From Nonomuraea rubra (lineage in GTDB: Bacteria > Actinomycetota > Actinomycetes > Streptosporangiales > Streptosporangiaceae), in assembly GCF_014207985.1 (NCBI RefSeq), contig NZ_JACHMI010000001.1, forward strand, positions 1,037,001 to 1,101,000: 64,000 nt of DNA. Direction: 5' to 3'. Under the pieces are notes generated by a model. That model was given only the letters and a program-made list of their open reading frames with translations, had not been told where the DNA came from and ran no database searches. Every line of letters starts with the position of its first letter. Position 1 is the stretch's first letter. Of the stretch, positions 15,911-23,857 are shown in pieces. A program made the position numbers and the translations under genes.

Positions 15911-18307
15911 TCAGTCCAGGAGCTCGAGCAGGTCGCGATCCCCGCGTTCGCGGAGCCTGTTGAGCAGGTCGGGCAGGGCGACGGGGCCCGTCATGCCGAT
16001 CCTGGTGGCGATCACCCTGGCCGCCTGGTCGCGGGTGCCTCCCGGAGCCGTGTACCCCACCAGGCGCAGCGCCTTGGTGATCTTCTCGGCGCCCTGGGCG
16101 GCGACCGGCAGGTGCCTGGCCCGCAGCACCCCCTCGTCCGACAGCGTCAGGAACAGGTGGCCGCCCTCCCGGGCGCCCACGTCCACCAGCAGCCGCTCGA
16201 TGCTCTGGAGTATCGGCTTGCCGTGCCAGACCATGGCCAGCTCGCCCGCGGCACTCCTGACCGTCCTGCTCTCGCCCGGCGACAGCCCCAGGTACGACGC
16301 GAACCCCGTCGGCAGCACGCACTCGCCGCCCGCCAGCTGCTCGGCCGTGACGTCGATGCGCAACCACCAGCGGCCGTCGGGCTGCCTGAAGCAGCGCCGC
16401 GTCTGGGAGACGTCCTTCAGCGGCTGGTACGGCTTGTCCTGCTCGCCGTTGGCCTCCTGCGACGGCTGGACGGCCGGGGTGAACGCCTGGAACTGCGGCG
16501 GCCCCGGCGGCGTCAGCCCGACCGGGCCGAACGCCGACGGCACCAGCTCCACCGGCGGTTGCGGCTGCTGCTGGTACGGCTTGCGCTGCGGCAGCGGCGG
16601 CGGCGGGAGCTCCGGCGGCTCCGGCTGCGGCAGGCTCGGTTGCGGCTGTCCCGGCGGCGGTCCCGACTGCGGCTGGGCCGGCGGCGGCGGTGGTCCCAGC
16701 GTGGCCAGCACGAACTGCCATGCTGGGACCTCCAGGGCCTGGATCTCCACGCTGTGCCAGTCGGCCGCGCCGATGAGCTGCTCCTTGGGGGCGGCCGGGC
16801 CCAGGGTCCTGGTCAGCTCGTCCAGGTGCGCCCGGTACGGGGCCGCCTCGTCGCTGGACAGCCAGCGGTCCAGGCGGGTGCGCAGCTCGTCCTCGGTGGC
16901 GGAGATCTCGGCCGGGGGGACGGCGAACAGCTTGGCCAGCTGGTCCACGGCCGAGGGCTCGTCGGTGAAGACCCGGTTCTGGGCCACCGCCCAGCTCTTG
17001 TCGTCGAGACCGGCGAACGCGGCCTCGATGAGCTCGGGCAACGCGCGCTCCGGCGCGTCGTCGTGTCCGGCCCCGTGTTCGGCATCGTGTCCGGCGTCGG
17101 GCGCCTGCTCGGCGGCGGGCTCGTGTTCGGCGGCCTCGTGGCCGGAGTCGAGTTCCGGCTCGTGCGCCGCCTCGGCCTGGAGCGCCTCGGCCTCCTGGAC
17201 GGCCGGCTCGGGGGCGGGCTCGTCGGCGGCGTCCAGCACCGGCTCGGGCTCCGGCTCGCGGGCCTCGTCGGTCGCCGGCTCCGCGTCGGCGTCCAGGACG
17301 GGCCCGGCCTCCTCCGGCTCCTCCTCGTCCAGAGTGGCACTCTCGAAATGCGCCGCGGCCTCGCGCGGCTCGCCGTGGCCGGCGTCGAGAGCGTCCCCGG
17401 CGTAGGCGTCCCCGGCGGGAACGTCCTCGGCGGCGCGTTCGGCGAGGGGCTCGTCCTCGGCAGCGGGTTCGTCCCCTGAGGCGGGCGCAGCGCCGGGCTC
17501 GTCCTCCGCGACGGGCTCAGACCCGGCGTCAAGCACGGGCTCGGCGGCAGGCTCGAACGTGGCACCAGGTTCGAACGCGGCGCCAGGCTCGTGCGCGGCG
17601 GCAGGCTCGTGCGCGTGCTCGGCGGCTGATTCGGGCCCGGGCTCGGCGGGGTAAGGCTCCTCGGCGGCCGGCTGGGCGGGCTCCTCGGTGGCCTCCGGCG
17701 CGGCATCGCGCTCCTCGACGCCCTCAGCGGCGTGCTGAGCGGCGACCGGCTCGGAGACCTCCTCCTCACCCACCTCCACGCGCTCCGGCGCCGCAGCGGC
17801 CGACTCAGCCTCGTCGGCGACATACGCGTGCTCGGCCACGGCCCCCGCCTCGTGCCCCACGGGCTCGTGCCCCACGGGCTCGTGCGCGGCTTGGTCGCCG
17901 TGCGGGTGCGCGAGCCGCACCAGGACGGCCGAGAAGAGCGTGTTCAGCACCGGCCGAGCCTGGATGAACGGCTGGTCCACCAGCTCCCGGCTGGTCAGCG
18001 CGAGCAGCCCGGCCCACGATCCGGCGCGGTCGAGCGCGATCGCGACGGCGGGTTCGTCGGCCTCGTCCGGGTCCAGGACGTGCAGCGCCGGCAGGACGTC
18101 GCCCACCGCCGCCGCGGGCCAGTGCTCAAGGGCGATCTCCGTCAGCAGCTCGCCCAGTGACTCGGGGCCGATCGCCGCCAGGACGAGCGGCATGGGCAAA
18201 CTGCGCCACCACGCATCCGGCAGGTCCGGCTGCCCGGTGAGTAGCGTGATCGTCGACGAGTCGCTCCACCTCAACGGTGGTACGAGGTCGCTCAGGCAGA
18301 AGTTCAT
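15911..18307 (-). CDS. Large acidic-linker paralog of the 12183-14036 protein, with degenerate HTH
   Basis: 798 residues. The N-terminus (MNFCLSDLVPPLRW, 1-150) matches that of the 617-residue paralog. A roughly 265-residue disordered stretch (about 155-420) is almost entirely Glu, Ala, Asp and Pro. The conserved central segment (421-540, starting RALPELIEAAF) aligns with the sigma-4 region of the paralog, but the recognition helix reads VPPAEISATEDEL, not VTRERIRQIERDL, so DNA binding there is probably lost. A Pro/Gln-rich linker (538-600) leads to the shared C-terminal domain (631-798; LPTGFASYLGLSPG, WHGKPILQSIE, RLRERGDRD). First gene of the unit; the ATG at 18307 has GGAACGGG just upstream. 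The winged-helix segments of the paralog are missing. Function unknown. Confidence 0.75.
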   Translation of the reverse strand: MNFCLSDLVPPLRWSDSSTITLLTGQPDLPDAWWRSLPMPLVLAAIGPESLGELLTEIALEHWPAAAVGDVLPALHVLDPDEADEPAVAIALDRAGSWAGLLALTSRELVDQPFIQARPVLNTLFSAVLVRLAHPHGDQAAHEPVGHEPVGHEAGAVAEHAYVADEAESAAAAPERVEVGEEEVSEPVAAQHAAEGVEERDAAPEATEEPAQPAAEEPYPAEPGPESAAEHAHEPAAAHEPGAAFEPGATFEPAAEPVLDAGSEPVAEDEPGAAPASGDEPAAEDEPLAERAAEDVPAGDAYAGDALDAGHGEPREAAAHFESATLDEEEPEEAGPVLDADAEPATDEAREPEPEPVLDAADEPAPEPAVQEAEALQAEAAHEPELDSGHEAAEHEPAAEQAPDAGHDAEHGAGHDDAPERALPELIEAAFAGLDDKSWAVAQNRVFTDEPSAVDQLAKLFAVPPAEISATEDELRTRLDRWLSSDEAAPYRAHLDELTRTLGPAAPKEQLIGAADWHSVEIQALEVPAWQFVLATLGPPPPPAQPQSGPPPGQPQPSLPQPEPPELPPPPLPQRKPYQQQPQPPVELVPSAFGPVGLTPPGPPQFQAFTPAVQPSQEANGEQDKPYQPLKDVSQTRRCFRQPDGRWWLRIDVTAEQLAGGECVLPTGFASYLGLSPGESRTVRSAAGELAMVWHGKPILQSIERLLVDVGAREGGHLFLTLSDEGVLRARHLPVAAQGAEKITKALRLVGYTAPGGTRDQAARVIATRIGMTGPVALPDLLNRLRERGDRDLLELLD

Positions 18308-18419
18308 CCCGTTCCGTTCACCAGCCCCTCACGCCGCCGCAGCGGTGCAGCCATAATCTCGCCGCCCACGGAACAGACCATAGTCCGGCAAATCAGCCCT
18401 ACGCATCATGCTCGACGCA

Positions 18420-19196
18420 TCAACGCCGAACAGCGGCAAAGCGTAGACGCACGTAGTCGGCCATCCAGCCACTCTCCCTGCGAAGCGCGGGCGCGGCCAG
18501 CTCGTTCACGCGCCGGAGCAGGGGCTCCACGATGTCGGGGGGAAGCCCTTCGAGCACCGGGGCGGCGAACATGCGCACCCAGTCGGCGGCCCCGCCGGGG
18601 CACTCGTCCAGAGGAGTCGGCCGGTCGAAGTACTCGAGCAACCTGACCACGAACCCCTCCTGCTCGAGGCGGCGGGCGTACTCGGCAGGCGTGGGAAAGT
18701 ACCACGGCAGCTCGGGCTCGCGCAGGCCGTACTCGCGCCAGGCGGTCAGCATCGCGGTGGTCAGCTCGGCGCAGTTGCCCGCGCCGCCCATCTCCGCGAC
18801 GAAGCGCCCGCCAGGCACGAGGGCCTCGCGGACGCTGGCGATCACGGCGCCGGGGTCACGGCTCATCCAGTGCAGCGCGGCGTTGGAGAACACCGCGTCG
18901 TACGGATCCACGATCGTGAAGTCGTGCCCGTCGCCGATGATGAAGTTCATGCCCGGATACTGGGCGAGCGCTTTCTCGATCATCGCGGCGGAGCCGTCGA
19001 TCCCGAGGACCTCGGCTCCCCTGAACGCGATCTGCGCGGTCAGCACCCCGGTGCCGCACCCGAGGTCGAGCACGCGCTCGCCGGGCCGCGGGTCCAGCAG
19101 GTCGACCAGTGGCGCGCCCTGCGTGGAGACGTAGCCGAAGCTGCTGTCGTAGGCGCGACTGTTCCACCGCTCCAAGCTCGGTGTGTCGTATCGCAA
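18420..19196 (-). CDS. Class I SAM-dependent methyltransferase (trans-aconitate methyltransferase-like)
   Basis: 258 residues. Motif I is VLDLGCGTGVLTAQIA (about 42-57) followed by GIDGSAAMIEKA; YDAVFSNAALHWM and REALVPGGRFVAEMGG are the motifs typical of the trans-aconitate 2-methyltransferase (Tam) subgroup. The exact substrate is not provable. The only plausible start is TTG 19196; no upstream ATG or GTG stays in frame. No strong Shine-Dalgarno is seen. It lies 112 bp upstream of the three-gene helicase unit on the same strand but has no visible link to it. Confidence 0.85.
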   Translation of the reverse strand: MRYDTPSLERWNSRAYDSSFGYVSTQGAPLVDLLDPRPGERVLDLGCGTGVLTAQIAFRGAEVLGIDGSAAMIEKALAQYPGMNFIIGDGHDFTIVDPYDAVFSNAALHWMSRDPGAVIASVREALVPGGRFVAEMGGAGNCAELTTAMLTAWREYGLREPELPWYFPTPAEYARRLEQEGFVVRLLEYFDRPTPLDECPGGAADWVRMFAAPVLEGLPPDIVEPLLRRVNELAAPALRRESGWMADYVRLRFAAVRR

Positions 19197-19298
19197 GACG
19201 ATCAGCTCACATTCGATCAGACATCGGGCCCCCGTGGCCGTGCTGTCTGTTCACTTTAGAGCCTGATCGTCCCTACGACATATCAAGTCACTTCGGAC

Positions 19299-20372
19299 TC
19301 ATCCCACGCTCTTCCCCCACTCCCTCTTCAGGTACGCCTTCGCGGCGTCGGCCTGCGGGATCGTCATGAGCACGGGCGGGCCGGGCGGCCTGGGCAGTTT
19401 CGCGGCCTGCTCGGTGTCGAGCGTGCCCTTCATGAGCATCGCCTCGCCGCGCGCCGGGCGGGCGAAGCCCTTCTGGAGCAGGTTCTGGCCCTCGTCGGAG
19501 AACAGGAACTCCTGCCACAGCCGGGCCGCCGCGGGATGCGGGGCCGCCTTGCTGATCGCCTGGACGTGGTAGCCGCCGAGCGCGGAGTCGCGCGGGATCG
19601 TGACCTTCCAGGCATCGGGATGGTTGGCGCCGCGGGCCGCGTTCAGGTGGTCCCAGGCGACGATCACGTTGGCCTTGGCCGGGTCGGTGAGCCGCCCCTC
19701 CTGCTTGAGCTTGGCGAACAGCGCCACGCCCTGCTCGGGCCGCGGCACCCCGGCGCGCAGAGAGGCCGCCATGACGCCGTCGAACGCCGCGGCCGAGCGC
19801 AGGGGGTCGCCGTCGAGCGCGACCCGGTGGCCGGGCTTGAGTAGGTCGGCGAAGGTGGCCGGCGGTTTGACCGCGCGCGGGTCGTACCCGATGGACATGT
19901 AGCCGCCGTAGGCGGCGTACCAGGCGCCCGACGGGTCCTTGACGTGGTCGGGCAGGTCCTGCCAGCCCTGCACCTTGTACGGGGCGAAGCGGTCGGCCCC
20001 CGAGACGGCCACGTCCATGGTCAGGTCGAAGACGTCGGGCCTGAGCTTGGGCGCGATCTCCAGCTCCCGCGCGCTGCTGGCCCCCGGTTCGAGCTGGTTG
20101 ACCTTGATGTCGTACTTGTCGGCGAAGGTGTCGATGATCTCGCCGAAGTTGACCCAGTCGCGGGGCAGGCCGATCACGTTCAGCTCGCCCTCGCGCTTGG
20201 CCGCCTCGGCCAGGCGCTCCATGGTGCCGAAGCCGGCCTTCATCGAGCTCGCCTGGGTGTTGACCGGCGGCAGGTTCTTGTTCTCCGTGGTGGTGGTGGA
20301 GTCGGTGGACGACGCGCCGCATCCGGCGCTGGCGAGGATGGCTGCTGCGGCGGCGCAGGTACGTACAGTCAC
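19299..20372 (-). CDS. Lipoprotein: extracellular solute-binding protein of an ABC importer (orphan)
   Basis: 357 residues from GTG 20372. The N-terminus ends in a lipobox (ILASAGC), so it is a lipid-anchored binding protein. The fold pattern (NVIGLPRDWVNFGEIIDTFADKYDIKVN; DVFDLTMD; SAAAFDGVMAA; VIVAWDHLNA; AARLWQEFLFSDEGQ) is that of the PotD/FbpA-like cluster that binds iron, polyamine, thiamine or phosphonates. No permease or ATPase gene is next to it, so it must use a distant or shared transporter. It begins 11 bp after the stop of the 78-residue Tudor-like gene and is probably co-transcribed with it. No Shine-Dalgarno is visible before the GTG. Confidence 0.85.
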   Translation of the reverse strand: MTVRTCAAAAAILASAGCGASSTDSTTTTENKNLPPVNTQASSMKAGFGTMERLAEAAKREGELNVIGLPRDWVNFGEIIDTFADKYDIKVNQLEPGASSARELEIAPKLRPDVFDLTMDVAVSGADRFAPYKVQGWQDLPDHVKDPSGAWYAAYGGYMSIGYDPRAVKPPATFADLLKPGHRVALDGDPLRSAAAFDGVMAASLRAGVPRPEQGVALFAKLKQEGRLTDPAKANVIVAWDHLNAARGANHPDAWKVTIPRDSALGGYHVQAISKAAPHPAAARLWQEFLFSDEGQNLLQKGFARPARGEAMLMKGTLDTEQAAKLPRPPGPPVLMTIPQADAAKAYLKREWGKSVG

Positions 20373-20383
20373 ACAACGAATAC

Positions 20384-20620
20384 TTACTGTTGCATTCGCC
20401 CAGGTCGAGGAGGCGCGGCCGGAACGACCCTGGCGGCCACCAGGCTCTCCTCGGGGATCGTCACCACCGTGCCGTCCTTCTTGCGAACTTCGAGCACTCC
20501 GTCCGCCCACGACACGAGGATGCCGACGGCGTCGCGAAACCCGCCGGGGACCCTTCTCCGGGTGGTGATCCGTGCGCCTATGTCCTGAGTTGTAATGGCG
20601 ATCACGAGGCGTGCGACCAC
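20384..20620 (-). CDS. Stand-alone domain like the N-terminal Tudor-like part of Rv0428c-type GNAT acetyltransferases
   Basis: 78 residues. The pattern DIGARITTRRR...GILVSWADGVLEVRKKDGTVVTIPEESLVAARVVP matches the small beta-barrel that precedes the acetyltransferase domain in actinobacterial GNAT proteins usually encoded beside fdxA. Here the protein stops right after this barrel and a solute-binding-protein gene follows, so the catalytic domain is missing. It could be a true one-domain protein or a remnant of a rearranged gene. Start GTG 20620 has GGAGGG 10 nt upstream. Divergent from fdxA. Confidence 0.65.
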   Translation of the reverse strand: MVARLVIAITTQDIGARITTRRRVPGGFRDAVGILVSWADGVLEVRKKDGTVVTIPEESLVAARVVPAAPPRPGRMQQ

Positions 20621-20726
20621 GAGTTTGCCACCCTCCGTTTCGGCCAGCTGGCAAGCACGGCAATACTAGGGCGTAGCAAACCGCGGTCAGAGTCATGCCA
20701 TGGTGCTGGAGAAGAAGGAGCTCGAG

Positions 20727-21053
20727 GTGACCTACGTCATCGCGCAGCCTTGCGTGGACGTCCTGGACAAGGCGTGCATCGAGGAATGCCCCGTCGATTG
20801 CATCTACGAGGGCGAGCGCATGCTTTACATCCACCCCGACGAGTGCGTGGACTGCGGCGCGTGCGAGCCTGTGTGCCCCGTCGAGGCGATTTTCTACGAG
20901 GACGACCTTCCCGAGCAGTGGAAGGACTTCTACAAGGCGAACGTGGACTTCTTCGAAGACCTCGGCTCGCCCGGCGGGGCCTCGAAGGTCGGCAAGATCG
21001 ACAAGGACCACCCGGTCGTGGCGGCACTGCCGCCGCAGGGCGAGGACCACTAA
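20727..21053 (+). CDS. fdxA: 7Fe ferredoxin [3Fe-4S][4Fe-4S]
   Basis: 108 residues. The cysteines follow the 7Fe pattern: Cys9, Cys17 and Cys50 for the 3Fe cluster and Cys21, Cys40, Cys43 and Cys46 for the 4Fe cluster ([25 protein letters not shown]), with a non-ligand Cys25. The acidic C-terminal extension is normal for the family. It is a low-potential electron carrier, often the donor for cytochromes P450 or other oxidoreductases. GTG 20727 is chosen because AAGGAG lies 6 nt upstream (20715-20720); the ATG at 20700 would put that site inside the gene. dapC follows after 97 bp, a conserved actinobacterial order. Confidence 0.94.
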   Translation: MTYVIAQPCVDVLDKACIEECPVDCIYEGERMLYIHPDECVDCGACEPVCPVEAIFYEDDLPEQWKDFYKANVDFFEDLGSPGGASKVGKIDKDHPVVAALPPQGEDH

Positions 21054-21150
21054 GTCCCGTCAACGCCGTGCACGGGGGCATCCGGCGAATGTGGATGCGC
21101 CCCGTACGCGTGCGCCCGGACGTACGGCAACGCAGAAACCCTGGAGAATC

Positions 21151-22221
21151 GTGAACAAGCTGCCTGACTTCCCCTGGGACCGGCTGGAGCCGTACAAGGA
21201 GCGCGCGCTGGCACACCCCGACGGCATCGTCGACCTGTCGATCGGCACGCCGGTCGATCCCGTGCCCGCGATCGTCCAGGACGCGCTCACCCGGGCGGCC
21301 GACAGTCCCGGCTACCCCTTCACCCACGGCACCAAGGCGCTGCGCGAGGCCGCCGCCGGGTGGCTGGGCCGCAGGCACGGCGTCACGGTCGACCAGCAGG
21401 ACGTGCTGCCGCTGATCGGGTCCAAGGAGTTCGTCGCCTGGCTGCCCACGTACCTGGGCGCCAAGCGGGTGGTCTTCCCCGAGCTGGCCTACCCCACGTA
21501 CGACGTGGGCGCCCGCCTGGCGGGGGCGGCCGGCACGGCCTCCGACAGCACGCTGGCGCTCGGCCCCGAGGCGGTGGACCTCATCTGGGTCAACTCGCCG
21601 GGCAACCCCACGGGCCGGGTGCTGCCCGCCGAGCACCTGCGCAAGGTCGTGGCCTGGGCCCGCGAGCGCGGCGCCGTCGTCGCCTCCGACGAGTGCTACA
21701 TCGAGCTCGGCTGGGAGGAGCGCCCGATCTCGATCCTGCACCCCGACGTCTGCGGCGGCTCCCACGAGGGGCTGCTCGCCGTCCACTCGCTCTCCAAGCG
21801 CTCCAACCTGGCCGGCTACCGCGCCGGCTTCGTGACCGGCGACCCGGTCCTGGTCAAGCGGCTGCTGGAGACGCGCAAGCACGCCGGCATGCTGATGCCC
21901 CAGCCCGTGCAGGCGGCCATGACGGTCGCGTTCTCCGACGACGAGCACGCCGACCGGCAGCGCGAGCTGTACGCCGCCCGCCGCGCCGTGCTGCGCCCCG
22001 CGCTGGAGAAGGCCGGCTGGAGCATCGACCACTCGACGGCGGGCCTGTACTTCTGGGCGTCGAACGGGCAGAGCGCCTGGGATCAGGTAGGCAAGCTTTC
22101 CGAAATCGGGATTTTGGTCGCGCCCGGCGAGTTCTACGGAGCGGCAGGTGGGCGGCACATCCGTATCGCCGTCACCGCCACTGACGAACGGATCGGTGCG
22201 GCGGTGCGCCGCCTCCAGTAG
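21151..22221 (+). CDS. dapC: Succinyldiaminopimelate transaminase
   Basis: 356 residues, a class I/II PLP aminotransferase. Lys216 in VHSLSKRSN forms the Schiff base; NSPGNPTG (148-155), Asp180 in ASDECYIEL and the arginine of GYRAGF complete the cofactor site. With dapD and dapE encoded 2 kb away and fdxA upstream, the role is the transamination step of the succinylase branch of meso-diaminopimelate and lysine synthesis, giving the peptidoglycan cross-link residue. GTG 21151 has GGAG 4 nt upstream. It is shorter at the N-terminus than broad-specificity AATases, as in other actinobacterial DapC. Confidence 0.9.
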   Translation: MNKLPDFPWDRLEPYKERALAHPDGIVDLSIGTPVDPVPAIVQDALTRAADSPGYPFTHGTKALREAAAGWLGRRHGVTVDQQDVLPLIGSKEFVAWLPTYLGAKRVVFPELAYPTYDVGARLAGAAGTASDSTLALGPEAVDLIWVNSPGNPTGRVLPAEHLRKVVAWARERGAVVASDECYIELGWEERPISILHPDVCGGSHEGLLAVHSLSKRSNLAGYRAGFVTGDPVLVKRLLETRKHAGMLMPQPVQAAMTVAFSDDEHADRQRELYAARRAVLRPALEKAGWSIDHSTAGLYFWASNGQSAWDQVGKLSEIGILVAPGEFYGAAGGRHIRIAVTATDERIGAAVRRLQ

Positions 22222-22317
22222 GATCGCCCGTCATAGTGAGCCGGAGCGCCGGCTCGGCACGCATACATTGAATAAGGGCTAACGCCGAGGCAGACCGCGA
22301 GTGGAGCGAGCTGATCG

Positions 22318-22977
22318 ATGAGCATGACCTCCATGGTCGTACTCGGGCTGAGCATCGCCACCGTCCTGCTGCTGCTCGGGGCCTTCTGGGCCACGTTGCG
22401 GCAAGACAGGAAGGGCCGCCGTACGAGCACGCCGCCTGCCGAGGTCGCTGCGATCGAGACCCCGCTGGGCGCGCCGGTGAGCGGGCCCGGCCATGTCGGC
22501 ACCGACTACACCGACCCTCGCACGATCCGGATCGGCGACCGGATCGAGGTGCTCGGAGCTCCCGCCCGCGTGCTCGGCGCCATGCACATCTCCTGGCAGG
22601 GGCAGCAGTGGGTCGAGTTCCTGCTGCGCGACGCCTCGCGGCGCTACCAGTGGCTCTCGGTCGAGGTGCGCGCGGGCGACCCGCCGCACCTGGAGGTGCA
22701 GCTCTGGAACGAGGTGCCCACGCAGGGCATGGTGCCGGCCAAGAGCATGATCATCATGGAGGGCGTGGAGTTCTTCCCGATGGACCGGGGCACGGCCGCC
22801 TTCCGCAGCGAGGGTGACACGGGCAATCCCGACAGGGGGCTGCTGGACTTCGCCGACTACCGCTCCTCCGACGGGCGGCTGCTGTCGTTCGAGCGCATCC
22901 AGGGCGGCTCCTGGACCGCCAGCTACGCCCAGCCCCTCCCGCCGGGCTCCATCTCCATCGTGCGGCGCGCCTCCTGA
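22318..22977 (+). CDS. DUF4178 domain protein with N-terminal membrane anchor
   Basis: 219 residues. One hydrophobic helix (MVVLGLSIATVLLLLGAFWA, about 5-24) is followed by a linker and a soluble DUF4178-like domain (RIGDRIEVLGAPARVLG; LLRDASRRYQWLSVEV; FEFFPMDRGTA-like region; LLDFADYRSSDGRLLSFER). The fold is thought to be beta-rich; the function is unknown, although relatives occur beside AIM24 and DUF350 membrane-maintenance genes. ATG 22318 has only a distant GGAG. Convergent with the lysozyme-like gene, with a duplicated 15-mer at the junction. Confidence 0.75.
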   Translation: MSMTSMVVLGLSIATVLLLLGAFWATLRQDRKGRRTSTPPAEVAAIETPLGAPVSGPGHVGTDYTDPRTIRIGDRIEVLGAPARVLGAMHISWQGQQWVEFLLRDASRRYQWLSVEVRAGDPPHLEVQLWNEVPTQGMVPAKSMIIMEGVEFFPMDRGTAAFRSEGDTGNPDRGLLDFADYRSSDGRLLSFERIQGGSWTASYAQPLPPGSISIVRRAS

Positions 22978-23002
22978 CCGCCGGGGACCTGACCGCCGGG
23001 GC
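22973..23002. repeat. 15-bp tandem duplication starting at a stop codon
   Basis: CCTGACCGCCGGGGA (22973-22987) is followed directly by CCTGACCGCCGGGGC (22988-23002). The first copy contains the stop codon of the DUF4178 gene and the second abuts the stop of the convergent gene. Confidence 0.8.
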
Positions 23003-23820
23003 TACGCCAGCTCCACCCTGCGCGCGCCGCCCGAGCCGCCCTGCCGCCAGCCGTCGCTCTCGTAGTCGTTGACCCAGGTGGCGCCGTCGTAGTCGACCTT
23101 GCGGAGCGCGTACGTCTCGGCGTGGGCCACCGACCACGCGGCCACCAGCCACCCGCGCTTCTTCGTGGTGATCGCCGTGCTGCCCATCGCCCTGGCCAGC
23201 TCCTTGCGGGCCTCGGCCGTCCGCGCCTGCGGGGCAGGAGTCTTGTCCGAGGGGTACCAGCAGTGCACGGCCTTCGGCACCCGGCCGGTGAAGGCGGCGG
23301 CGAGGATCTTCGCCTCGGTCTCGTGCGGCGCGTACGCGTACCCGCCCGCCGAGCGCTGCACGGCCTGCGCCGCCTCGGCCAGCGGGATCTTCCGGTAGTT
23401 CTTGACCTTGACCAGCTCGGCGAAGAACCTGTTCGTGGCGTAGACCGGGTCCATGATCTGCTTCTTGCTGCCCCAGTCCTGCGACGGGCGCTGCTGGAAC
23501 ACCCCGAGCGAGTCGCGGTCGCCCCAGTCGATGTTCTGCATCTTCGACTCCTGCATCGCGGTGGCGTACGCGATGACCACGGCCCGCTCGGGCAGCTTGC
23601 GGCGCGCCGCGACGGCCGCGATGGTGGCGGCGACCCGGGCCTGCTCGGGCAGCAGGGTGCGCACGCCGCCGGGGGTCGTCACCGAGCAGAACGCGGGCTG
23701 CCGCTCGGCGAACTGCGGCACCCTCTTGAGCAGCCAGTAGAGACCGGCGGAGACGCCCACGGCGAGCACGACGACGATGATCGCGATGGTGATGACTCCA
23801 CGTGAGAAGCGCAGGCGCAC
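23002..23820 (-). CDS. Membrane-anchored protein with lysozyme-like domain
   Basis: 272 residues. One transmembrane helix ([22 protein letters not shown]) anchors an outside domain. [18 protein letters not shown] and [11 protein letters not shown] give the glutamate and the conserved loop of the lysozyme/SLT fold, so it may cut or bind peptidoglycan glycan strands; relatives are often mislabelled 'heavy metal transporter'. Start: the ATG at 23859 shares the bases CATG with the dapD start on the other strand. GTG 23820 is preferred because TAGGTT (23828-23833, minus strand) lies 7 nt before it, a leaderless arrangement. Confidence 0.75.
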   Translation of the reverse strand: MRLRFSRGVITIAIIVVVLAVGVSAGLYWLLKRVPQFAERQPAFCSVTTPGGVRTLLPEQARVAATIAAVAARRKLPERAVVIAYATAMQESKMQNIDWGDRDSLGVFQQRPSQDWGSKKQIMDPVYATNRFFAELVKVKNYRKIPLAEAAQAVQRSAGGYAYAPHETEAKILAAAFTGRVPKAVHCWYPSDKTPAPQARTAEARKELARAMGSTAITTKKRGWLVAAWSVAHAETYALRKVDYDGATWVNDYESDGWRQGGSGGARRVELA

Positions 23821-23857
23821 CCTGGAAAACCTACCCGGCCGGATAAGCTCCGTGGCC

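Noticed and set aside
15906..16721. Extension of the helicase frame upstream to 878 residues
   Set aside because: It overlaps the 3' end of the upstream paralog antisense to nothing but in a different frame of the same strand, with Ala/Gly-rich composition; GTG 15905 lies 5 bp after the upstream stop and fits coupling.
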